The notes beneath the pieces were generated by a model. That model saw only the letters and a list, made by a program, of their open reading frames with translations. It did no database searches and was not told the DNA's origin. Shown here piece by piece: positions 1 to 5,800 of a stretch of 12,628 nucleotides of DNA; the stretch's first letter is position 1, and every line of letters begins with the position of its first letter. This stretch comes from an uncultured Collinsella sp. (GTDB lineage Bacteria > Actinomycetota > Coriobacteriia > Coriobacteriales > Coriobacteriaceae), in assembly GCA_902475785.1 (NCBI GenBank), contig CABSAN010000059.1:1-12628 (forward strand), given 5' to 3'. Both the position numbers and the translations under genes were made by a program.

Positions 1-513
1 ATTTCGGTACCCGTCGGCATGAAGAATCCCACTGCCGGCTCTACCACCGTTATGCTCAACTCCATTTACGCCGCGCAGGCGCACCAGAGCTTCATCTTCC
101 GTAACTGGGAAGTCGAGTGCGATGGCAACCCGCTTGCGCACGCTGTCATGCGCGGCTACATCGGCCTCGATGGCCGCACCTACCCCAACTACCACTACGA
201 GCACCTCGAGCGCCTGGCCGAGCGCTACACCGAGCACGCCGGCTATGCCAACCCGGCGGCGGTCATCGACTGCAACCACGACAACTCGGGTAAGCGTCCG
301 CTGGAGCAGTATCGCATTTGCAAGGAAGTGCTCGACAGCTGCCGCCGCAACGAGTCCATCTCCAAGCTGGTCAAGGGCTTTATGATCGAGTCCTACCTGG
401 AGGACGGTAACCAGCCGGTCGACGGCGGTGTCTTTGGCAAGTCGATCACCGACCCGTGCCTGGGCTGGGAAAAGACCGACTACCTCATCCACGAGATCGC
501 GGAACGGATTTAG
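1..513 (+). CDS. Class I 3-deoxy-7-phosphoheptulonate (DAHP) synthase, 3' part
   Basis: The open frame enters from the left edge (first residues ISVPVGMKNPT) and stops with TAG at 511-513, so the N-terminal half is missing. The enzyme condenses phosphoenolpyruvate with erythrose 4-phosphate, the first step of the shikimate pathway, in the cytoplasm. The visible 170 residues align by eye with the C-terminal half of E. coli AroG/AroF/AroH. The metal-binding residues of the family are present: His in IDCNHDNSGK, Glu in MIESYLEDGNQ and Asp in SITDPCLGWE. The PVGxKN motif at the start is also typical. Which paralogue it is (aroF, aroG or aroH type), and its feedback inhibitor, cannot be told because the N-terminal regulatory part is outside the window. 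A hairpin overlaps the stop codon, so this is the last gene of its transcript. Confidence 0.93.
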   Translation: MSVPVGMKNPTAGSTTVMLNSIYAAQAHQSFIFRNWEVECDGNPLAHAVMRGYIGLDGRTYPNYHYEHLERLAERYTEHAGYANPAAVIDCNHDNSGKRPLEQYRICKEVLDSCRRNESISKLVKGFMIESYLEDGNQPVDGGVFGKSITDPCLGWEKTDYLIHEIAERI

Positions 514-540
514 TTACGCGGTTTTACCAAACCGCGTAAC
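513..540. terminator. Perfect 12-bp hairpin at the stop codon of the DAHP synthase gene
   Basis: GTTACGCGGTTT (513-524) and its exact reverse complement (529-540) flank a 4-nt loop. The stem begins on the last base of the stop codon. No T-run follows on either strand, so it may act as a 3' end protecting structure or as a weak terminator rather than a classical intrinsic one. Confidence 0.5.
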
Positions 541-556
541 GGCTCGACGCTACAAG

Positions 557-649
557 CCCGTCAGAGCGGCAATCTGCCTTTCAGCTTCGGCGGCATGACC
601 AGAAGGTCAATGCCGCCTCGCTTCAAGGCACCTTGCTCGCTCTGGCGGG
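557..649. repeat. Long imperfect palindrome (about 44-bp arms), likely terminator or palindromic element
   Basis: The left arm 557-600 (starting CCCGTCAGAGCGGCAA) pairs with the right arm 605-649 (ending CGCTCTGGCGGG) around a 4-nt loop AGAA. Matched blocks are CCCGTCAGAGCG with CGCTCTGGCGGG (one mismatch), GCAA..TGCCTT with AAGGCA..TTGC, and GGCGGCAT-GACC with GGTCAATGCCGCC (one bulge). TTTT (650-653) follows the right arm, so a + strand transcript could end here, making it the best intrinsic terminator candidate for the DAHP synthase gene. The length is unusual for a simple terminator. No protein is convincing in this stretch. Confidence 0.55.
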
Positions 650-708
650 TTTTCGCTGATGTTTTTCTACCTGCGTCGTTGCCAGAGCTGGCACTTGAAG
701 TTATGCAG

Positions 709-751
709 AAAAACCACCACAAAGGGGACAGGCACCTTTGTGGTGGTTTTT
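709..751. repeat. REP-like palindrome, copy 1
   Basis: A perfect 16-bp stem (709-724 and 736-751) made of AAAAACCACCACAAAG and its complement encloses the 11-nt loop GGGACAGGCAC. The stem ends in A5 on one side and T5 on the other, so it can act as an intrinsic terminator in both directions between the convergent DAHP synthase and permease genes. Copies at 786-826 and 7802-7838 carry the same stem core and the same loop sequence in the opposite orientation. Loop conservation points to a dispersed repeat, not just a terminator. Confidence 0.75.
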
Positions 752-785
752 GATTGTTTCGCCGCGGAAAAAGCACCCTGACGCT

Positions 786-826
786 AGAACCACCACGAAG
801 GTGCCTGTCCCCTTTGTGGTGGTTCT
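786..826. repeat. REP-like palindrome, copy 2 (inverted relative to copy 1)
   Basis: The arms 786-800 (AGAACCACCACGAAG) and 812-826 (CTTTGTGGTGGTTCT) pair with one mismatch around the 11-nt loop GTGCCTGTCCC (801-811). The loop is the exact reverse complement of the loop of copy 1, so the two copies form an inverted doublet 34 bp apart. It lies 12 bp beyond the stop codon of the transporter permease. Confidence 0.75.
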
Positions 827-838
827 GGGTTGGACAAG

Positions 839-3088
839 TTACTCGCTGTAGCGCGTGGCTATGGCGGCTCGCACTATGCCGGTGCTCATGAGGTAGGTCA
901 CCAGGAAGTAGCCACCGTATGCTGCCAGGAAGATTGCACAGGTGAGGCCCACGGTGCCGCCGATGCTCATATTTCCGAAAATGCTCACCAGCTCGATGAT
1001 CACCTTAAGTGCCACAAAGGAGTGCGCCAAGCCCACCGCCAACGGGAACAGGAAGAACACCGCTTGTTGCGCCATCACCGAATGGCGAATCTGGCGGTCC
1101 TCACAGCCGATCTGCGCCAGCACGCGATAGCTGCGGCTGCCGTCGGCCACGTTGGAGAGTTGCTGGATCGACAGAATCGCCGCGCATGCAACGACCAATA
1201 CAAAGCCGATGTAGATGGCTAGGTAGCTAATAAGACCGTTCATTTGCGCTGCTTGCGTGTACATCTCGGAGCGTGTGATGAAGATTCCCCACGACCCCGG
1301 CTCCTTGCCGTCAACGAGCAGATTGTCGAGCACAGTGTATTTAATGCTCTCGTCTGCCTCAGTCGTATCCATCCCCTGTTTGTAGTTAACGAGCAGGCTA
1401 CTGGAATACGGCTGCAGATTAAGTTGGGACAACAGCTCGTCGGCAACGACGACGGTACCCCCATTACTGCCCATCGCCGAGTTGGCGATGGCCGCCGTAT
1501 CTTCGTCCGACTTATCGGTTGCGGGCTTGAGCGTATGCCCGCCCAAGGTAAGGGTATGGCCGCCAGCCATATACTTGGTGTACAGGTCGACCAGCTCGCC
1601 GCCCATATCACACGTGAGCAGATACTGGTCGTGACCGATGTGCACCGGCTCCTCGCCCATCATCTGGCGCAGTTTGTTGTACTGGCTCGCCGGCGTCACA
1701 AACAGACCCATCGCATCGGCATTGCTACCCCCGAACGCCTTGGGAAGCTTTTCGCCTATGATTTTGCACATCTCACTTGGGATCACCGAAGGATTCGAGC
1801 CGCCAACCGGGTAACTCAGATACGAATCGATCTGCACATGCTCACCGGCAACATCGGCGATATTGACCTTCTTGCCGGTCTCGTCGTTGTTGTCCGCCGA
1901 CTTGCCTTTAATACCGTCTGCAACGTTATCGGGGTCGACACGATCGCCGTGCCATGCGGAGTACAAATCGACCGTACTATCGGCCAGCACCATGCGATCG
2001 GCTTCAGGCGGATTGATGTACTCTTTGTAGAAGTCGAGCGTATCGGGCGTGTAATAGACATACGTCTGCGACATGTCGGCCGGATTATAGCGCTCCAGGT
2101 TTTCGTTCATCACGTTGGCAATCGACATACCGCACGTCACCGAGGTGATGGCCAAAAACAGGAGCATCGCGATGACGCCCATCGAAAAGCACACCGTGTT
2201 GACCTTGGCCGCAAGCTGGCGCACGGTAAACATGTTGAGGCCGCGCCAATACACGCCGCGCAGGCTCTGCAGCAGCTTGATGAGCATGCCCGAGAGTCCC
2301 CAGAACAGGGCAAAGGTGCCCACGGTAACCATAGCGGTCGTAATACCAAACTGGTTCATGGCCTCTTGCAGCTTGCTGTCCGTCGCGGTTAGTGGGAACC
2401 CATCACGTAGCAGACGGTAATAGGCCACACCCACAAGCACCACGCCCACGACAAAGATGGCAATCGCAATCCAGGGGTTGCGTGTCTTGATGCTCTCGTT
2501 GCGACGCTCGGCACCCATAAGCTCGATGAGTTTGGTACGACGCACGGCGCGAAGGTTCAGCAGTAGCGTGAGCACAAACATTACGAGCATACAGGCAAGG
2601 GTCAGGTTGAACGCATGCACCGAGAAAAAGAAGTGGAAATTGGCGATTTGTGTCTTAAAGAGCGAGGCCGTAAAGAACGTCATGAGCTGGGAGAGTCCCA
2701 CGCCCAGCACAATGCCGGCGACAAAGGCCACCACCGAGACAATCACCGTCTCGAGCGCCATGATCGCGGCGACGCGCCCGCGCCCCATGCCGAGCACCTG
2801 GTACAGGCCAAACTCCTTCTTGCGGCGTTTCATGATGAAGTTATTGGCATACACCATCAAAAAGGCCATGACACCGGCCAAAAAGTACGTCAGGTCGCCG
2901 AGCATGCTGCCCATTACCTGCGCTAAGCCCTTTTCATCGATGCCGGCGATGTCGACCTGCATCGAGATGGTGTTAAAGGCATAGAAGACCGTGACGCCCA
3001 GGGTGAGCGTCAAAAGGTAGACGAGGTAGTCGCGGCCGGCGCGGCGGACGTTGCCCCAAGCGAGTTTACAGAGCATCGGAGCCCTCAC
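839..3088 (-). CDS. BceB-like ABC transporter permease (FtsX/MacB-type fold)
   Basis: A 749-residue membrane protein that would pair with the ATPase encoded just upstream. Ten membrane segments can be read by eye at about residues 20-41, 65-85, 107-130, 160-180, 208-228, 248-270, 300-322, 628-650, 682-705 and 715-738. Between segments 7 and 8 lies a hydrophilic, probably extracellular domain of roughly 300 residues. Ten segments with one large external loop between 7 and 8 is the BceB arrangement; B. subtilis BceB is shorter (about 650 residues). Known BceAB systems sense and remove bacitracin-like and other lipid II-binding peptides, so a role in peptide antibiotic defence is inferred; the substrate is unknown. 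The start codon lies inside the ATPase gene (23-bp overlap), implying translational coupling. No BceRS-type kinase/regulator pair is visible. Confidence 0.88.
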   Translation of the reverse strand: MRAPMLCKLAWGNVRRAGRDYLVYLLTLTLGVTVFYAFNTISMQVDIAGIDEKGLAQVMGSMLGDLTYFLAGVMAFLMVYANNFIMKRRKKEFGLYQVLGMGRGRVAAIMALETVIVSVVAFVAGIVLGVGLSQLMTFFTASLFKTQIANFHFFFSVHAFNLTLACMLVMFVLTLLLNLRAVRRTKLIELMGAERRNESIKTRNPWIAIAIFVVGVVLVGVAYYRLLRDGFPLTATDSKLQEAMNQFGITTAMVTVGTFALFWGLSGMLIKLLQSLRGVYWRGLNMFTVRQLAAKVNTVCFSMGVIAMLLFLAITSVTCGMSIANVMNENLERYNPADMSQTYVYYTPDTLDFYKEYINPPEADRMVLADSTVDLYSAWHGDRVDPDNVADGIKGKSADNNDETGKKVNIADVAGEHVQIDSYLSYPVGGSNPSVIPSEMCKIIGEKLPKAFGGSNADAMGLFVTPASQYNKLRQMMGEEPVHIGHDQYLLTCDMGGELVDLYTKYMAGGHTLTLGGHTLKPATDKSDEDTAAIANSAMGSNGGTVVVADELLSQLNLQPYSSSLLVNYKQGMDTTEADESIKYTVLDNLLVDGKEPGSWGIFITRSEMYTQAAQMNGLISYLAIYIGFVLVVACAAILSIQQLSNVADGSRSYRVLAQIGCEDRQIRHSVMAQQAVFFLFPLAVGLAHSFVALKVIIELVSIFGNMSIGGTVGLTCAIFLAAYGGYFLVTYLMSTGIVRAAIATRYSE

Positions 3089-3851
3089 CGCCCATCATGG
3101 CAACGACCTCCATAATGCGGTCGAAGAACTCTCGGCGGTCGGTGTCGCCGCGGCGCAGCTCGGTGAAGATCTTGCCGTCGCGAATAAACAGCACACGGCT
3201 CGTGTAGCTGGCGGCAAAGCTGTCGTGCGTGACCATGAGCACCGTGGCGCGCAGGCGGCGGTTAAGGGCCTCCAGGCTCTCGAGCAGCAGGCGGGCACTC
3301 TTGGAATCGAGGGCACCGGTGGGCTCGTCGGCCATGATCATGGTGGGGTCGGTGACGAGTGCGCGAGCCGCGGCAACGCGCTGCTGCTGCCCGCCGGACA
3401 TCTGGTAGGGATACTTGTCGAGCACCTGACTGATGGACAGGCGCGCTGCCACATCCTGCACGCGGGTCGAGATCTCTGCCGAGTTTGTGCGGGCGATGGT
3501 GAGCGGCAGGGCGATGTTCTCGCGTGCCGTGAGCGTATCGAGCAGGTTGGAGTCCTGGAAGATAAAGCCGAGCTCCTCGCGGCGGAACTGCGAGAGCTTG
3601 GCCTGCTTCATGCGCGTCACGTCCTGGCCGTTGATGCGGATCGTGCCGCTCGTGGCGCTATCGATGGTCGAGACGCAATTGAGCAACGTCGACTTGCCCG
3701 AGCCCGAAGCGCCCATGATGCCAACAAATTCGCCGCGGTTGACGGTAAAGCTGACGTCGTTGAGCGCGCGGGTCACGTTGCCCAGCGCTCCGTATACCTT
3801 TTCGAGATGCGCGACCTCCAGTACCGGGGTCGCCATGTGCGTGGTTTGCAT
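3066..3851 (-). CDS. BceA-like ABC transporter ATP-binding protein
   Basis: A 261-residue ATPase with all expected motifs: Walker A GASGSGKST (47-55), Q-loop Gln about 99, signature SGGQQQR (152-158), Walker B with DEPTGALDS (residues 171-183) and switch His about 209 (VTHDS). It belongs to the LolD/MacB/BceA branch that energises FtsX-type permeases, and the adjacent permease confirms this. The ATG at 3851 is preceded on the minus strand by AAGGA six bases upstream; a second in-frame ATG at 3836 lacks such a site. It is the first gene of the two-gene operon. The upstream intergenic space is shared with the divergent NUDIX-Vsr gene and contains a long palindrome. The peptide handled cannot be predicted from the ATPase. 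Confidence 0.93.
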   Translation of the reverse strand: MQTTHMATPVLEVAHLEKVYGALGNVTRALNDVSFTVNRGEFVGIMGASGSGKSTLLNCVSTIDSATSGTIRINGQDVTRMKQAKLSQFRREELGFIFQDSNLLDTLTARENIALPLTIARTNSAEISTRVQDVAARLSISQVLDKYPYQMSGGQQQRVAAARALVTDPTMIMADEPTGALDSKSARLLLESLEALNRRLRATVLMVTHDSFAASYTSRVLFIRDGKIFTELRRGDTDRREFFDRIMEVVAMMGGEGSDAL

Positions 3852-3955
3852 ACCGAGTCCTTTCTTGCAATTAGTCTACGGCATCTATAGTCGCAAGAAG
3901 ACGAGTCGGCTACCATCGATATGGCTTACGCTTGCCTTACCGTTGTGTAAGGTAG

Positions 3956-4068
3956 GGGTAGTCTTTTTGGGACGGGGCTTTTTTAGCTACCCCATCCGTA
4001 GCCTTCAAAACATGGGGCCGCATTTGACATAGGGCAGCTAAAAAAGCCCCGTCCCAAAAAGACTACCC
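3956..4068. repeat. 113-bp palindromic element with 33-bp perfect arms in a divergent intergenic region
   Basis: The left arm 3956-3988 (from GGGTAGTCTTTTTGGGACGG to TTAGCT) is repeated exactly as the reverse complement at 4036-4068. The 47-bp spacer holds a short inner pair (CCCCAT / ATGGGG). It lies between the start of the transporter ATPase gene (3851) and the start of the NUDIX-Vsr gene (4101), which are transcribed away from each other, so it is not at a gene end. The arm contains T6 and A6 runs next to GC-rich blocks, which would make a strong terminator in either direction. A small hairpin CCTTAC-N6-GTAAGG precedes it at 3935-3952. Confidence 0.8.
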
Positions 4069-4100
4069 TGCCACGTGTTGATGTTGAGAGAGGACTCCTG

Positions 4101-5090
4101 TTGAAGACTGTTCATGTTGCCGCTGGGATCATTCGCAAGGAAGGATCTGATGAGCTGCTTGCCGTGCAGCGCGGCTACGGCGACATGCAGGGACTTTGGG
4201 AGTTTCCCGGTGGCAAGCTCATGCGCGGCGAGTCGCCCGAGGACGCCGTACGCCGCGAGCTTATGGAAGAGTTGCAGGTCAAAGTCACCAACCTGCGCGA
4301 TTTTTACACCGTTGAGTATGACTACCCCGATTTTCATCTCTCGATGGAGTGCTACTACTGCTCGCTCGCCGATGAATCCGATGAGCCCCAGAAGCATGAC
4401 CGCCAGCTTGATATCCGCTGGATTCCGCGTACCTCGCTTGCCACGGTGGAATGGATGCCCGCCGACAAGGGACTTATCGATGCGCTGATTGAGTTGAAGG
4501 AAGATCGGCTTGAGGCCAACGGCACTGCCAACAACGCCGAGGCCACCGCGACCTACGAGCCCGCCACCAAGCCCAAGCGCGCACCTAAGCGCCGCAGCAA
4601 GAAGCGTCCCAAGCCCGGCCTGCTGGACGGCATCGACACCTCGGACCTTTCCGCCGACGAGCGTGAGCTCGTGCGCCGTCGCGCCGCTATAAAAAAGTCC
4701 ATGAAGGGCAACAAGCGTGCGAACACCAAACCCGAGCTGCTCGTTCGCCAGCGCCTGCGGGCAGCGGGCCTTACGGGTTATCGCTTGGAATGGAAGGTTC
4801 CCGGTAAGCCCGACATCGCCTTTCCCGGACGCAAGATCGCCATCTTCGTCAACGGCTGCTTTTGGCACCGCTGCCCCAAGTGCAACCCTAGCCAGCCCAA
4901 GCGCAACGTTGAGTTTTGGGAGGCAAAGTTCCGTCGCAACGTCGAGCGCGACCGCGCTGCCGTGGCAGCACTCACTCAAATGGGCTGGACACCCATAACC
5001 ATCTGGGAATGTGAGCTCAAGAAAGACCGCATCGACGCCACGATGGAAAAGGTCATCGAGCAGGTGCGGGCCGCAGCGCCGCAGCGCTAG
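4101..5090 (+). CDS. NUDIX (MutT-like) hydrolase fused to a Vsr-type mismatch endonuclease domain
   Basis: A 329-residue protein with two recognisable domains. Residues 1-135 are a NUDIX hydrolase of the MutT/NudG kind, with WEFPGG and a complete Nudix box at about 38-60 (GKLMRGE..., then REL and MEEL); such enzymes cleanse damaged or unusual NTPs. Residues 136-190 form a charged linker with a lysine/arginine-rich stretch (158-172). Residues 194-310 match very-short-patch repair endonuclease Vsr: NTKPELLVRQRL, GKPDIAF (catalytic Asp about 238), NGCFWHRC (about 251-258), NVERD (Asp about 284) and WEC (about 304). Vsr nicks T:G mismatches left by cytosine methyltransferases. No Dcm-type methylase is in view. 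The start is TTG at 4101, chosen because AGGA (4091-4094) lies six bases upstream and no in-frame ATG exists nearby. Whether the Vsr domain is active is uncertain, because the Thr-His pair of E. coli Vsr reads Val-Asn here. Confidence 0.88.
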   Translation: MKTVHVAAGIIRKEGSDELLAVQRGYGDMQGLWEFPGGKLMRGESPEDAVRRELMEELQVKVTNLRDFYTVEYDYPDFHLSMECYYCSLADESDEPQKHDRQLDIRWIPRTSLATVEWMPADKGLIDALIELKEDRLEANGTANNAEATATYEPATKPKRAPKRRSKKRPKPGLLDGIDTSDLSADERELVRRRAAIKKSMKGNKRANTKPELLVRQRLRAAGLTGYRLEWKVPGKPDIAFPGRKIAIFVNGCFWHRCPKCNPSQPKRNVEFWEAKFRRNVERDRAAVAALTQMGWTPITIWECELKKDRIDATMEKVIEQVRAAAPQR

Positions 5091-5189
5091 GAACGAGCCG
5101 CCCACACGTCCCACACAGGCGAGCCACATCCGCGCCACAAACCTTAGAAAGCCCTTAAGCTCCCAACCTTTCAAGAGTGTTACTCGATG

Positions 5190-5232
5190 GCTTTGACCTG
5201 CGGTTTCATCGTAACATCAAACCAGGTTAAGC
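5190..5232 (+). terminator. Weak terminator candidate downstream of the NUDIX-Vsr gene
   Basis: GCTT(T)GACCT(GC)GGTTT can pair with AAACC-AGGTT-AAGC, giving about 14 pairs (one a wobble) with two bulges, followed by the T-rich stretch CTTTCTTT. It is 100 bp beyond the stop codon and imperfect. The rest of 5091-5260 shows no gene or other clear signal. Confidence 0.35.
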
Positions 5233-5264
5233 CTTTCTTTAGCGCTTCTTTGCGACAGCCGCGG

Positions 5265-5334
5265 CATAATACTGCCAACGCACGGGACCTAGCAGCACAC
5301 CCCGTGCGCAACCTTTTGGTGGACATCGAGGAGG
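5265..5334 (+). promoter_or_regulatory. Candidate promoter, leader hairpin and ribosome binding site of the small ORF
   Basis: CATAAT (5265-5270) resembles a -10 element, though no good -35 is seen. A perfect 8-bp hairpin CGCACGGG / CCCGTGCG with a 14-nt loop lies at 5279-5308, close to the expected transcription start. A strong Shine-Dalgarno sequence GAGGAGG (5328-5334) is ten bases before the ATG at 5345. Together these suggest the small ORF is expressed. Confidence 0.4.
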
Positions 5335-5344
5335 CCGCATAAGC

Positions 5345-5554
5345 ATGCATTCTTCCAATGACGCAGCACAGCAGCCATCCCTAAAACATGCAGACCTTTT
5401 CTCCTTCCCCCCGACACAGAGAAACGGTCTCCTCGACTCCCCCACCACAAAAGCCAAACGCTCTGCAGACCAACACCTCAACCTGCAGACATCCTTCGAA
5501 AAACTCCAAGCCTCACTAGACCAGGCATTCCCCAACCAAGCCCGGGCATACTAA
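5345..5554 (+). CDS. Hypothetical small protein, 69 residues
   Basis: I do not recognise this protein. It is hydrophilic, without a signal peptide or membrane segment. It is rich in Gln, Ser and Ala, with a possible amphipathic helix towards the C-terminus (about residues 46-62, LQTSFEKLQASLDQAF). Support for its being real comes from a GAGGAGG ribosome binding site ten bases upstream, a -10-like CATAAT and the lack of any better gene in 5091-5800. Against it: the codons are richer in A-ending forms (GCA, ACA, AAA, CAA, CTA) than in neighbouring genes, so it may be a recent arrival, a remnant or a chance frame. It ends 69 bp before the large palindrome at 5624-5776. Two direct repeats of GCCCTAACGCC follow it (5573-5583 and 5596-5606). 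Confidence 0.45.
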   Translation: MHSSNDAAQQPSLKHADLFSFPPTQRNGLLDSPTTKAKRSADQHLNLQTSFEKLQASLDQAFPNQARAY

Positions 5555-5623
5555 TCCCCCATCAGCAAAGAAGCCCTAACGCCCCATCCATTTCCGCCCT
5601 AACGCCACAAGGGCGATCGAGCA

Positions 5624-5776
5624 GGACGGCTTGGGCGGGTCCCCGTACTTAGTTTCCAAAATCATTCCGCAGCGCGAAGGCCCCCGTTGCCAACGCTTCG
5701 TAGAAGCGAGGCAACGGGGGCCTTCATGCGCGAGGACGTTTTGGAAACTAAGTACGGGGACCCGCCCAAGCCGTCC
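5624..5776. repeat. 153-bp palindromic element with 38-bp perfect outer arms
   Basis: The outer arms 5624-5661 and 5739-5776 are exact reverse complements (left arm begins GGACGGCTTGGGCGGGTCCC and ends CCAAAA). Inside, a second perfect 16-bp stem GAAGGCCCCCGTTGCC (5676-5691) pairs with 5710-5725, and a 6-bp apical stem CGCTTC/GAAGCG closes on GTA. The whole element can fold into one long hairpin or a cruciform. It lies at a convergent junction, 24 bp past the stop codon of the aldolase gene, so it may end transcription from both sides, though no strong T-run follows the stem. Confidence 0.85.
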
Positions 5777-5800
5777 GGTGGGATCAGAGTACCCTTGCTG

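Noticed and set aside
561..776. 71-codon minus-strand open frame in the first intergenic region
   Set aside because: It runs through two palindromes, has no ribosome binding site of note, and its sequence follows from the hairpin arms.
1244..2392. Long open frame (382 codons) on the + strand across the permease gene
   Set aside because: It is antisense to a clearly membrane-spanning protein, has no recognisable domain, and is rich in His and Arg as expected for a shadow frame of GC-rich DNA.
4024..4029. TTGACA as a -35 element for the NUDIX-Vsr gene
   Set aside because: No -10-like sequence lies 15-19 bases downstream; that stretch is the GC-rich arm of the palindrome.
4038..5174. Minus-strand open frame of 378 codons opposite the NUDIX-Vsr gene
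   Set aside because: It overlaps two well-supported domains on the other strand and its own translation shows no motif.
5573..5606. Direct repeat GCCCTAACGCC as an attachment site
   Set aside because: Only 11 bp, 23 bp apart, with no integrase, tRNA or other mobile-element gene near; likely chance.
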